Of a stretch of DNA of 64,000 bases, positions 48,847 through 60,658 are shown in pieces. The DNA comes from Tyto alba (taxonomy: Eukaryota > Chordata > Aves > Strigiformes > Tytonidae): NCBI RefSeq assembly GCF_018691265.1, contig NW_024881330.1, forward strand, positions 21,170,386-21,234,385, in the 5' to 3' direction. The notes beneath the pieces are model-generated. The model did no database searches. It worked only from the letters and a program-made list of their open reading frames with translations, and was not told the DNA's origin. The first letter of the stretch is position 1; every line of letters begins with the position of its first letter. A program made the translations under genes and the position numbers.

Positions 48847-51047
48847 GGTTACTTTATCCTGGGTTTTTTACAGTGTTATTAGGAATATCTCTAGCTTAAG
48901 AACAGTACCATTTTACAAAAAAAGCTTCCTTGACACAGCAGCAACAATATATAGCTGCTTAAAAATAAGACTTCAAAAGCAAAACAAAATTTCACTTTTC
49001 CCTCCAAAAGAACTGTTACAAATTACTCAAAAGCTTACAAAACGTTCTGTCTCCTGCCTAAGTATAATCATAGGGATCTGCTAACACAGGTGTCCATAAA
49101 ATGGGGCTGTAAGTTAGTAACCTCACATTTTGGAAATGAGGGCACATTATAGAACCACAATACTCTTCACTGCTCTACATTAGGTAAGTGTGTAATCTAC
49201 ACTTCAGTCATTTTTACCTGAAAATGCAATTTTTGCTAATGTCTTCATGCCATAACTAGACAAATTTGACAAGGACAAACAGGGTCAAAACTGTGATCTC
49301 TCAGGGAACAATTAGAATCAGCTAATGAGGATAACAGAGGTCAGGCAAGCATCCACTTTTTACTAACCTTTGAAGCAACTGGACAAACAAGGGAGGTAAC
49401 CCTCAATAAATGTTTATATTCAGTCAAGAGGTTAATGGAGATAAAAATAGCCATCACAGCAGGCTGAAAATAGTTTTGCACTCTCGCTAAAAGGAATCAG
49501 TGCTGACAAGTAACGTTAGATGGGCTCTTCCCTGTAAAGCTTTCTAACATATGATGTGTGTGGCCTGGCAGAAACTTGAGGAAACCCCCACACTGAAGAG
49601 AAATACAGTATGAGCAAGTTGTTTGAAATCTATGAAATTCTGATGTCAAATGCCCGATCGTTGCTAGCTGTTTCCTAAGAAGCAAGAAATAGGTACTGAA
49701 CTGATCTTCAGTAAGTTGCTGTGACATGAACATCCTGTCCTAGGCATGGTGTTCCAAAAAGTGTTTAACATTACTTAAGGAGATGTACCATTCATTGAAA
49801 AATCACTACATTCCTATCTTTACATTTTTTTTTTTTTTCAATCAGTACAGGGCCCTATAATGTCAAAACTACTTCCTTAAAGTACTCTCACCAAAACAGA
49901 GGAAAGTTGCTGGAGACTGAAGATATTCAAGGGCTTTGCTTCGAATTGTATTTTGGTTCCCACCAACAGATTTTCTTTCTAAATTTTCCCAAAAGTCTAC
50001 GTTCCCATGAAGGATACAGATTACCAAAACATCTTTGTGCCCTTGAAGAAAGTTCTCGTGCCACACTCTGCAGTGTTCCTTTATATAGCCAATTAAAAAC
50101 AAAACTATACTGGGAGGTGAGCTTTAAATATATCTCAGGTGCCTTCAGATATGAGTCTGGGATAGTAAAACACCAGTTAGTACACAACAGAGGTTTCTAC
50201 TTCAAAATTCAATTTAAATTCAATTTGATTGTCACAGGGTTGATGTACCTTCCGACATGCTGAAACTGCAGAACATCCCCTCTCAAGGGATTAAGTTCAC
50301 CTCTGGTGGTTACCATTCTGAATACAGCAAAACATTGTAAGCTCATCAAATCAGTTCAGTTGGGGAGGTTTCCTAAGGGGTCAATCTGGACTAAGCAATA
50401 GCAATGTTTTGCATAGGTCTCAAACTATCCCTAATGAACTAGTATTTGTTTTAAGATGTTTCTGAATAAAAAGAAGAGTGGTAACTCCACTTTACCACCT
50501 CACACTTACACTGATTGTCTCAATGTATTTCTTTATCATATAATTGATTACAAATTCACCAAACCCTAAGACAAGCCCATCTAAACAGCCCAGTGGACAG
50601 ACACAGACCCTCATTTTGTTGTCAATTTGTGTGCAATCAGCTGGACTGTCTTTCAATTTCTGTAGCCTCCCTGAAGACTCTTATCTTTTTCCAAGGAGAA
50701 TTCAGTCTTGGAAGAATATTTATCTCGAGGGCTTCTCTGGAAACCCTGCCAGTCAAGGCCCATGGCAGCACTTCACAGTGCCACGGCTTTCTTTGCTAGA
50801 CATACGGAGGCAACTCCTCTCCACTCACATGAGACTGGAGATGTCAGGAGGTTTTCGGTGCCATGGTGATAACAAACATCACCAAATAAAGCAAACACAC
50901 AGCATTCTCCAGACTATAAACACCTACTCTGGAATTGTACAATTGCACCACAGTTTCAGTTTTCACAGCCCCCCACTATGTCTATCAGTGAGATCTTGAA
51001 ACTTAAACTAAATGCAAGAGAAATTTTGCAAACTTTAGTCCTTGTTG

Positions 51048-51062
51048 AAAAAAAAAAAAAAA
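51048..51062 (+). repeat. Poly(A) tract, 15 bp
   Basis: A homopolymer run. No retroposon body was recognised. Confidence 0.9.
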
Positions 51063-51673
51063 TTGAAAACCTGATACAAACATAATCGATGCAGTTAATT
51101 TCACCTAAATCTGCAGACAGCCTGGGATAATTGTTATGGTTATTATTTTACTATTTTACAACTTTATGGGATCCAGTGTTTCAGAAGAGTGTTCAAGTAT
51201 CATCCATCAGTTGCCTGATTTATGGCTAGATGAAGAGAGTACAGGAACCTGTTTACCAACACAGATGTAAACAGTGTTCTGGCATGCTGTCAGAAAGAAG
51301 TTAGACAAATTGTTGCTTGTCATGGGCTATGAAACTAGTGATGGAGAAAAGAAGGAGAGGTCAGTGTTACTTCCCAGCATCTTGGACAAGGTGGGAGGGA
51401 AAAAGTCCTCATGTCTCTTCTGCCCAGGGCTCTGGATTCTCGTTATGTAGTGGTAGTGGTTAACATGGCAGTGCCGCACCTGCAGACTAGCTGGTTGTGA
51501 ATCATTCCTAGTCTACAATGCTTTACATTTAGCTATTTATTTTAGCATTCCACTTATCTGAAGAGGGAGTCTCTTCAAGGGTCGGTTTGTTTTTTTGTGT
51601 GATAGTAGAAGAAAAATAATTGGTGACATTTGAAGAGGCTGAGGTCAAACCAAAGTCTTCACATGTTTCAAAC

Positions 51674-51727
51674 AAAAAAAAAAGAAAAAAAAAAAAAAAA
51701 AGGAAAAAAAGGGAAAAAAAAGAGAAA
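51674..51727 (+). repeat. Pure purine tract, 54 bp
   Basis: A-rich with interspersed G and no pyrimidine across 54 bp, the longest polypurine run noted in the window. Short frames read it as poly-Lys/Arg, which is not coding evidence. Confidence 0.9.
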
Positions 51728-52599
51728 CGTACACACAGATGGAATCCCAAAAGACAGCTGGGATTCCCTGCAACTGAGAAACCCTACTGTTTACCCCAAG
51801 AGATCATCACTTGTCAAGTGACAAAACTGAACATACATTTCACCATATATCCACAAACCTAAAGCAGACCAAAGAAAATAATCAAACAAAAAAGTACACT
51901 CCAGGTCTGTTAATATTTTCCAACACTTGTCATGACTTCAATATGATTCCAAATTTTTTATTAATAGCAAATATGCCTGCTGATGAATGTTGCTAATGCA
52001 AATTAAATGTACACTAAACATTGAGATAATTTCATGTTTGGGGAGAATGCATTTTTTTCAAATTTATAAAATAGATTGTAACTTAGGTACAAAATAATGG
52101 CTGTCAAAAGCGACTTTAGATTGTTCTATTTAATCCAGGATACCTTTGAAACCAATCTTCAAACTCTTGCCCAAAACTAGGAAGGCTTAAATTAATTAAT
52201 TCAGATTCTGGAGCACCTGGTCCTAGCTGACTGTCCTGGCGATTCTTTCTGGCTGCTTGCCACATCATCCTGGAGGAGGTGACAAACAACTGATAGGAAC
52301 AGGAATGGAAAAGGTGGAAACTGGACCTCTGAATACTCAGTGAGCTTCCCCTGCCCACACCACCCTGTGTTGATGGGCTTTCTACTCCTGTCCTTCCCTA
52401 ATATAAAGTCTTTTCACCTGGCTTCACTCTGCAGCCGCTCCTCCCCTGCCCTGTCCTCCCACCTTTCTCTTTCTTCCATTTTGTATATACCTGGATATGT
52501 CCAGATAACTCCTCCTTTTCCCAAAGAGCATGGGATGGACAGCAGTGTAATTTGACATCACTCGACTCAACTTTCTCATTTCATTCTTTGGGAAAGCAG

Positions 52600-52606
<7 letters not shown>

Positions 52607-52631
<25 letters not shown>
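52607..52631 (+). repeat. (CA)n microsatellite
   Basis: An uninterrupted AC repeat of about 12 units preceded by TATATA. The commonest vertebrate microsatellite class. Confidence 0.95.
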
Positions 52632-52729
52632 TTGTGTGTTTACACAATGACCAGCATCAGGAAACTGTATTCTTAGTTGGGGCTGTGATTAGCATAAATA
52701 TGATTAGGATATTCTGAAACTTGAAAATG

Positions 52730-53010
52730 CTAAGTGAATCATCTCTGTTGTGGTGAGTTGATACCTGTGGGTAGCATGCCCACCATCACTGTGTCTTAGT
52801 GTTCAGGTATCTGCTGTGGGTGTTGAACCTTTCCGCTTTACTGTAAAGTTGAATACTTTGGATAATAGTATTTCAGAGATGACATGCATCTGTACCGATG
52901 AAATCACACTATATATAACTTATCTTTAGACAAGATATAATGCAGTGCTGCTTGCACACTTTCACACTGAATTATCAGTGCATTTTTCCTGCTGGGTTAA
53001 CCTCCCTGTT
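52730..53010. promoter_or_regulatory. Conserved-looking noncoding block
   Basis: Repeat-free sequence with TTATCTTTAGACAAGATATAATGC near 52,920-52,943, in which two GATA-type cores face each other, and retained CpGs (TTTCCGCTTTAC, GTACCGATG). No coding frame. Regulatory by inference. Confidence 0.28.
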
Positions 53011-53219
53011 GTAAATTGCTGTCTACTCTAAGAATTAGATCTCTCTTTCCACTAATGAGACTACATTGATATTTGCCAGTAAATATTTTCCTAATGCACC
53101 TGCTTGAATGCAACTCCTTTTACTTTTGCTAAACATTTTTAATGTGAAATAGATGAATACTCTTCTCAGTATGGCTCAGCTGCAATTCTGCAAACATCAA
53201 GTTTACGCTGGATGGGTTG

Positions 53220-53450
53220 AGGGACTAAACTCTGGGATAAACCATCAATCCCTGTTAATCATCTGACATTTGCTCTCAAGTCATTTGACAAATCATCTGA
53301 CTTTGCACACAGATCATTTGGACCTGGTGTAGTTAATGTGACAACAGATATTCCAGATGATCAAGGGGACAATTACAGAGGTTTTTCTAGAAGGCAATTG
53401 CATATGGGTTAATTCTGCCTGATCCCAATGTCCAATTATTTACACTGAAA
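53220..53450. promoter_or_regulatory. Block with repeated TCATYTG(G)AC words
   Basis: Four same-strand copies occur: TCATCTGAC at 53,259, TCATTTGAC at 53,281, TCATCTGAC at 53,293 and TCATTTGGAC at 53,314. A reversed copy of the related TCATCTGG lies at 53,354-53,361. Copies 1 and 3 share an extended AATCATCTGAC plus TTTGC context. The word contains a CATCTG/CAGATG E-box core. Spacing is irregular, so this looks like a homotypic site cluster rather than a satellite. A regulatory role is inferred. Confidence 0.4.
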
Positions 53451-53459
53451 CCATCCACA

Positions 53460-55550
53460 ATGATTGCTCTATCTACAGCTTAGTTACAGTGTGGTATTGG
53501 GTAATTTCTGGTTTGTGGTAATTTTGGATTTTTTTTTCTCCGCTGTACTTTTTTTTACCTTGGAATGGATGATTTAAACCATCATTTCGAGTAGTCCAAA
53601 TTTCATGTACTGTATGTCTTTATTTTTATCTAAGGAATCCATTAAAAATACAAAAATGAAAAAGGACATGCATAAAGCCTTCTATAAACAGTCCATTGCA
53701 CAGAACTATATTTTTCATATATATATATATATAAAACTATATATATAAAAACTATACTAACTGTTAGTTAGTAGTTATAGATTCTGTTTATTACATATTA
53801 TTATTACTTTGTCTGGAACTACAAACACAGGTTGTGTATTTTACTTTAGAAAAGTGAATGTTTTTGCCATGAATGGTAAGTCATGTTTTAACAACACTAT
53901 TAGGATTATATTTCCAATGAATATTGTGAGGCCTTTATGAAATACATATTTAATACAAAGGTATTGTAGTCAATGGCGTAGGTATGATGGTGTAATTCTT
54001 CTGATGATGCATGACACAATACTTGAACTTCAATGGTGTACTCACTGAATGCACACAAAATATTATACATAAATTACTACCTAACTTATTTGAACAAGAA
54101 TTGGGGAATAGAAAAAATTCTTCTGTGCTTTTCTTCCTGATATTTTAAGATTTTTATGCATGTTTTTATTCGATATTTTTATACATACCTTTACCAACAG
54201 GAAACATGGTGCTATAAATTAACAGTATAAATCAAATCTACAGTCCTCTGTGCAAGTTTTATATTTGTTAAGACAGTATAATCATTTAAGGCATAAGTTT
54301 AACGCATGATTCAACAACCAGAAGTCTACATGTATGACTTTGATTAATTATTTTTAGTTCAGTTAAAACATCCCAGTTTATCTCATTTTAAGATTATCCT
54401 TGACATATTTAGAAATCCTAATGCAGATTTTATGGCCCACACCTATCCCTGATGGTGCTAATGGACTAGACATAATGAATCATTCTAATTTGGATGAAAG
54501 GACCACACAACATTGTGGCAGTCCTTTAGAGAATTAAAGCTCAATTCTGATCTTCCAGACTTACGAATGCTTTTTTGGGATTAGGCCGCATATCTGTACA
54601 TCTGTTGAGTCTCAAGGGGTGTATACTCCGCTAAGTATTCTGACCTTCCAATGTACTGTATCAAATGTGTGGCCTTGGGATATGAAAGGATTTGATTACA
54701 ACTGTATTTTAACACTGATTTAATATATAATTATAGGGTAAAATATAATTCCTTCTTACATGTTCATGTAGAAAATTCCATCTCTATTAAGGAGACACTA
54801 GGATATTTTTCACCCAGTATGATAGTAAATAGACTGAAACACCCACCCAGGATAATGTAAAATCAAGGACAATATTCTTAAGGAAGGCTTTAAAATCAGC
54901 TTCTTGTGTCCTTAAAAAGCAAGTTTAAATTATCTCTTGTGTTTTGCTAGTTGGTACACTGTTGAGTTATGCATAATTCTTGACTGCTTATGTAAAGAAA
55001 AGCCAAAACAAGGTTCCATTAGTGATTTTCAATGTTACTCCATGCTTTCTTGTCTACAAGTAATGAAGAGAGGAATTAACTTTACAAATATATCTATATA
55101 AAATTGATGGATAAGTTTGTAAATAATTTAAATTTTTGGTTATTCTTTACTCAGTTATAATTTCTGTTTTCTAGTCTATCAAAGATAGAATGTTGTAAAA
55201 TTTCCTTTAGCTGGTTAAACTTTCATAAGATACGCATAATGTTTTCATGTAAAAAATTAGGGGGTTTTATATTCCACTGAAACCCCCTCCCCAATTATTA
55301 TCAGTGAAAATACCACAAAATATTAAAATAGTCTTCACAAGAAAATTAGTTCAGTAGAAACTATCATATGACTATGCAGTATTTTAGAGTTTTTAATCTT
55401 TCTTCTATTCCAACAAATTTTGTATAGATTTTAAAATAAATAACAATAGTATTGAGTAAGTGATTAGTATGGGGATTTCAGAGAAAATAAATTTCAAAAT
55501 TCTGGGCTTTTTCATCAATATGAACTTTCACAGATCTGAATTGTGGATTA
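53460..55550. other. AT-rich noncoding stretch, no gene seen
   Basis: Very AT-rich with an AT microsatellite at 53,716-53,756. Almost no reading frame exceeds 60 codons. No RNA gene or transposon was recognised. Confidence 0.7.
53716..53756. repeat. AT microsatellite
   Basis: Two (AT)n tracts separated by AAAACT. A simple repeat. Confidence 0.9.
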
Positions 55551-55580
55551 ATGGTGCTTACATTTTCTTTATCATTTCAG

Positions 55581-55654
55581 AAGGCTTGGACCAAGAAGAT
55601 GAACTGAGCAGAGCAGCACCTTCACCTTGCAAGCAGTTACATTCTTCCAGTTGA
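55581..55654 (+). other. Weak candidate terminal exon (unproven)
   Basis: A good acceptor-like sequence (TTTTCTTTATCATTTCAG) ends at 55,580. From there one frame reads EGLDQEDELSRAAPSPCKQL and a few serines before TGA at 55,652-55,654. A variant polyadenylation word ATTAAA lies at 55,739-55,744. The peptide is hydrophilic and matches no protein I recognise. No upstream exon is identifiable, and such words occur by chance in long noncoding DNA. Confidence 0.12.
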
Positions 55655-55899
55655 AGAATATGTTACACATAATCAGGCCATTTTTTCACCACTGCCTTTA
55701 AAGCATGAGGATTTTTTTTTTGTTGCTCTCACATAAAAATTAAAATTAAGTTCTCTAAAATGCCCAATGGCAGGTTAAAAAGATCTTCATTTTTTGTAGC
55801 TTGTATGACTTAGTTGTGTAATGCATCTCTCATTTAAATTGCTTCAGTGTACTGATTATATGCAGCATGACAAAGAAATGCAACTATGCAAGTTTCCAT

Positions 55900-55914
55900 A
55901 AAAAAAAAAAAAAA
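55900..55914 (+). repeat. Poly(A) tract, 15 bp
   Basis: A homopolymer run. No retroposon body was recognised. Confidence 0.9.
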
Positions 55915-56129
55915 CAGAAGTTTTCAAAGAATGGGCGAAGGTCCTTCACTGGTACTGGAGATAAAGATGGAGAGTCCGGCAGCAGGACTACTGGGTACAG
56001 GGCTCTGGTTCCAGTAAGACTCAACAAACAGCTCAGATCAGAATCTAAAGTGCAGGAAAACAGCCTGTAGCTTCGAGATTAGCTTTCTCACACTATTCCT
56101 GAGTTAAGCCAGTACAAACATCATCATGA

Positions 56130-56166
56130 ATGCATAATTATGATTATGCACTATACTATGCATAAT
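56130..56166. promoter_or_regulatory. Cluster of POU-type TGCATAAT sites with a hairpin
   Basis: TGCATAAT at 56,131 and its complement ATTATGCA at 56,143 flank TATG, giving an 8-bp-arm perfect hairpin. A third copy, ATGCATAAT, follows at 56,158. ATGCATAATTAT closely resembles the Brn-3/POU4F consensus (RTGCATAATTAAT). Binding is a hypothesis from motif matching only. Confidence 0.3.
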
Positions 56167-57231
56167 AGATCTTAAAATCTGGAAACAAAGAAGTAGTGTA
56201 GGAATGCTGTTTTCAGGCTTTTGGTTTTGAACACAATGAAAGCTGGGTGTAAGGGTAAAAGACTTTCTGTAAGTAAAAACATTTCCAAGAAAATACATTT
56301 TACTTGGAAAATTTGTTCAGATACTTATAAAACATATACACATAAAAGAAGGCCTAAAGTGGAGATAGGAACCTGATGTTATGTTCAAATTTGAAAATAA
56401 CAATGAATGAAGCCCAAACCCCTCCCATTTCAACACATTTTAGGGAGCTCAAAAACGTATCACTTGGAATACGTAACAATAGACAAAGAAGCTGACAGCC
56501 TGGCAAGTTTATTTAAAGGCTCTTTTTCTCATAAAGAAACAAATTTATTTTTAAAAATTCTTTGCAGCAAGAATTTCACTGTGAACCAACGTCTTTTTCT
56601 GGGACTGATGGACATACGCAGGCTGGTATCCTAAGTTTAAATGATGGTACTGATAAAAGTGATGAAACTTGCTTAAAGGGAGCTGATGGATTCATTCACT
56701 TTCACGTGCAGAAACAAAAGAGTGTGAAAATGACGAATGGAATAACTGGTTATGTCTATGACTACAGAATATTTTCATCAAGCTCTTGCCAGTCACCAGT
56801 CTACTGATTAAGCCACACCAGGACAGATGTGCTGCAGCTTTGTGTTCTCTAATGGGACCCCTTGGGAGGTATACAGCCTCTGTTTGGGATCATAAGTCCA
56901 AGGAGAGGTCCTCAAGTGGAGTGGGCTGACTTGCAAAAGTAGGGTGCATCAAAAATAACAACAAATTTGCACCTAGGTCATAGCAGTCAGGTTAATTTTT
57001 TTTATTTTTCTTTCTTTCCATGGAGAGTCATAAGAATCATATTGGGTACCACCACACTGCTGACTGAATTTAAGTGAATAGAAAACTATTCTGCTGTTGG
57101 CTCAGACCAGTTTCACAAATAATGATTTTTTAATTCCAAAAGCTAATTCTTCCTTGAAGGTTCAAAGAGAATCAGATCAAATCTCTCCTGCTTCTAATAA
57201 AATTTTCAAATCAATTTTTAGATACCTGAGT

Positions 57232-57253
57232 AAAAAAAAAAAAAAAAAAAAAG
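57232..57253 (+). repeat. Poly(A) tract, 22 bp
   Basis: An A22 run. The sequence 5' of it is not a recognised retroposon. Confidence 0.9.
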
Positions 57254-57652
57254 CAGCTTCCAAATGTTCCTAGTACTTCAATATCTCAGTGAAGTCAATA
57301 AAAGGAAAAGAAATCCCCTCTTCACTGCATGTTTTATGGAGCCAAGAAAGCAACCTAACACCACAAACAGCATCAGCAGTATGAAAAATCAAGAGCTCTA
57401 AAAGAGCAAAAGCTTTAGAAACTGGCAGAATCAGAGAAGTCCAGGCTATCAAACTACAAAAGTCATTAAAACTTTATACCAGTATTTCTCTTCTTCTTGT
57501 CACAGAAATTGGCATTAAAATGCTACAGTACTGCAGCCACCCTATCCGTTTCAAACAACTACCACATATCACTTGGCACTAATTGGCAGCAGCTGTTGAA
57601 GGCAGACTTGAACCTGGCATCCCAACCGAGCAGGGATTTTCCCCTGCTCCCG

Positions 57653-58296
57653 GGAGGCAGGGGCCTCCAGGCGAGGTGCGGGGCCACCGCCGGCACGGGG
57701 CATCGGCCTGGCATGGCAGCCACCTGGCTGGAGGGTCACTGCAACCTCCGCACGCCCCGCACCCCGCCACAGCGGTCACCAACCTCCTCAGTTTTTAAGG
57801 GAAAGGAAAGGATAATTGCCCGATTTTCACAAACTTAGACCCCGTTTGTGCATTGAAGGGAGGTGGCCACGTCTGCAGAGCCCGTGAGCCTCTGAAAGCC
57901 CCTGCTAATTTCAGGGGGAGCAGTTGGGTGACGAACGCTCCAAAGCCTGCCTCTTCACTCCTCCCCCCACGGGGATTTGATCAAACTTTCTATTGCTGAG
58001 GTATGGATGGCGAACGAGCGAACACGAGCTGCGACATCAAACAAAAGAAGCAGTGCTCAAACCCAGCCCTGGCTGCGGTGTGGCCTTACGGTCCAAAGCA
58101 GCTGCTAGGAGGGGGAAAGGGATGATCGGGACCAAGCGCTCCTGCTGCGTGCGGCACAGGCGACACCGGCCTCTGCTCCTTGAAAGTTCAAGTGAAACTT
58201 GATTTACAGCCACACCTTGGGCGGCCGGCAAGCACTGGGCGAGCAGAGAGAGAGCTGGACAAAGAGTGATGGGAGGCGGGGGTTGGGGGCGACGGG
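57653..58296. promoter_or_regulatory. CpG-island-like segment, about 38 CpGs in 640 bp
   Basis: By direct count about 38 CpGs fall between 57,653 and 58,293, against near absence in surrounding kilobases. The sequence is GC-rich in two pulses (57,650-57,780 and 57,995-58,296). It includes TTTGATCAAACTTTC (TCF/LEF-like), TCAAGTG (NKX2-like) near 58,188 and a G-quadruplex motif at its 3' edge. Frames of up to 113 codons on either strand overlap and match nothing, as expected of GC-rich noncoding DNA. It could be the promoter of an unannotated noncoding RNA or an orphan island acting as a distal regulatory element. Confidence 0.5.
58271..58296 (+). other. Potential G-quadruplex on the plus strand
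   Basis: GGG, AGGC, G5, TT, G5, CGAC and GGG satisfy the G3+N1-7 rule. It lies at the 3' boundary of the CpG-rich segment, about 15 bp before an AT-rich TATTATAAAAATGC stretch. Confidence 0.65.
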
Positions 58297-58299
58297 TTC

Positions 58300-58560
58300 C
58301 CTTAGTATTATAAAAATGCATCTTACTCTGTTTTTAATCAACGAACCTTATCCAACAATCAAGGCAGATATATAATAAGCTGAGCTACTCTGTAAATCTA
58401 AACATTCCCCACAAATAGAAAAGATACAGCCTGAGCTCTCTGATTGTTACTACGGCAACTATCTAAAATGAAAATCTTGTTAACCCTTTGCATGCTGTAG
58501 CCACCCGTGCATCAGTGTTAGCTGACTTCCACGCACTTATCTCTCCTTTTTCCCCCTCAA
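58300..58560. promoter_or_regulatory. Conserved-looking AT-rich flank of the CpG island with an RFX-type X-box
   Basis: After the CpG segment the sequence turns AT-rich but stays complex. GTTACTACGGCAAC at 58,446-58,459 is a 14-bp paired site close to the RFX X-box (GTTRCY N2 RGCAAC-like). A TATAAAAA word at 58,310-58,317 could serve as a TATA box for rightward transcription, though it may equally be chance. Confidence 0.35.
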
Positions 58561-59917
58561 GAAATTCATAATTGTATTGCTTCACAGTAGTTATGCTCTG
58601 GTTATCCTATTTGAGACTGAAAGGACTGCGATAGGTGGTAGTCTCGTATGTACAGCTGAGTTTTGTTACTTGATCATTACTGGGATTATAGTTCAAAAAA
58701 CAACTAATAAAACACAAGAGAAAATCCCTAGATTACTCCACAAGGCCTGGGCTTTTGATTAAAACCTTGACAACAGGAATGGGATGCTTTCTAGTAAACC
58801 CCACCACTACTTTTTTTCTTTTAGTTATGAAATGAATTGACTGTAAATAGGGTATTTGTCAGGGGAATTATTTCTGTACATTGCATTATAAACAGGCTAC
58901 TTTTAAAATGCGTTTTTAAAAGCTTCTGTTTCTTAAGTACTCCACAGAAAACTACCAGCTATTTTAACAAAACAATGTATTAACCACAGTGCTTTGAAAA
59001 TTAATAAGCAGGTATTGGGCTTGAAATCTCTCGGAAATGCAAGAAAATTCAGACAAATGAGAAAAATGACTTTCTGATTTCCACAAGAGTAGCAGATGAT
59101 TTTACAGATTTATATTTGTATCCACCTGAATATTTGAGACAGTTTAATTATAACATCTACATGGCAGTATCATGACAAAGTGAAATTGTCTGCAGTTGAA
59201 AAGCCTTTCACAGCTCATTGCTGAAAACAACTGAAGCCATGGAAATTCTTCTGTATTTAAAGTGAAGGAAGCAGGACGTGGCCTATGGACATCAATTTTA
59301 TCGATTCTTTTACTTCGTGCCTACCATGTAATTAAGAGAGACCCTTCACTACTAGGCAGAATTCGACTCTATGGCATTCCCAAATATGTCATTTAAGAAA
59401 AATACATACCATATCCATTGATTCTTACTGAACATGAAATACTTTACTGATACTCTACAGCATTCACTTCAGTCAATTCAACATAGATAAAGTTAAAAGG
59501 TCTTTACTTGGACATTTTTGCAGAACTGAATAACATACACGTAACATGAAAAATTAATAAACAACATATTTTTCTTTATAAAAGCAAAGTTTACGTATAA
59601 CTGAGTCCATGTAACTTGAAGTGACTTAAGTGATGTGTAAATTATCTTAAGGTCTTTTTGGAATGCTGTCCATGTTAAATTGAAGGTTATCAAACTCCCA
59701 GTACATTAGATTAAAGATGCCATTTACAATTAAATAGAAGAATAACCAAACTGAATATCTTAAGATCAGTAAAAGATCAATATTACAATACTCAATTTTA
59801 TTAAAAGGAAACATTGACTAAGATTTTTAAGTTCACCTAGAATTGTTTCAGACTTTGAAAAAAGAATTGGTTAAAAAAAAATGTGGATACTTTGTTATAA
59901 ATGTGTATGTTGGTGTG

Positions 59918-59925
59918 TGACGTCA
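59918..59925. promoter_or_regulatory. Perfect CRE palindrome
   Basis: TGACGTCA is the full cAMP-response element bound by CREB/ATF factors. Intact CpG-containing CREs are rare outside constrained or unmethylated DNA. Here it stands alone in AT-rich sequence with no CpG cluster, so function is uncertain. Confidence 0.4.
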
Positions 59926-60640
59926 GAAGTCAGAAATCTTAATATGTGCTATTCTTTACAGAATATTGAACCCATTAAAGTGAACAAACTAGCTTTCTTT
60001 TTTCTTCTTAATAAATATGTTTCAAAAAAAAAGCTCACAGACCTTGCCTGCACTGTATACTAACTGAAGGACAGACTGCTGACACTGGGCAAAAAACATA
60101 CCTCTGCTATCACCGAAAATTTTTTAAGGTGGATGAAATGACTCCTGCTAATTTGAACTTTTGGATGAGGATGAACAAGGTGCACAACACATGTAAGTTT
60201 GGTGCTGGAATACACATAGGGAAGAAAATGTTCACAAGGAGAAAAACATGAGTTAGTTTCTCTGACTCAGGATATGCTTCAACTGTATTTTTCCAACTTC
60301 TGAAATACTTCCCATTTTTCTGTAACTAATTTGACATACAGCATTCAAAGTAACTTACCTTTCACATTTTTTTTTTCAAAATCTTTTTTTGTGAAGTCAA
60401 ATGGACTACATTTTCTGGAGTTACATTTCGTATTCAAAATACTATGACCACTAGATTCATCCTAGAGGCTTTCCAAACATCAAGCCTATTTATCAGTGTT
60501 GGCTTATTTCCGAGGAATATGTCCAAAATAATCTAAAAATGTACTAACTAGTCAACATACTACACATATAAGCAATTCTTCAGTAATTCTAGGAATGTAT
60601 AACAATCCTAGTTTTCCACTATATTATTCCAAGTAAAATT

Positions 60641-60658
60641 AAAAAAAAAAAAAAAAAA
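60641..60658 (+). repeat. Poly(A) tract, 18 bp
   Basis: A homopolymer run. No retroposon body was recognised. Confidence 0.9.

Larger units (their letters stand above)
48780..52720. other. Noncoding stretch, no gene seen
   Basis: Frames reach 151 codons (50,544-50,999, plus) and 118 codons (49,907-50,263, plus) without recognisable domains. Simple repeats are GGT near 48.84 kb, T and A runs, a long purine tract and a CA microsatellite. A CTCAATAAATGTTTA word near 49.4 kb recalls MIR 3' ends but has no MIR body. Confidence 0.6.
55670..57590. other. Noncoding stretch, no gene seen
   Basis: Contains A15 at 55,900, A22 at 57,232 and a cluster of POU-type TGCATAAT words at 56,130-56,166. Frames are at most 81 codons and unrecognised. 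Confidence 0.6.

Noticed and set aside
49400..49416. CTCAATAAATGTTTA word resembling the MIR 3' end
   Set aside because: Only about 15 bases fit and no MIR core or tRNA-related head is visible upstream.
50544..50999. 151-codon plus-strand frame
   Set aside because: No recognisable domain, no promoter or splice context, and composition like the flanking noncoding DNA.
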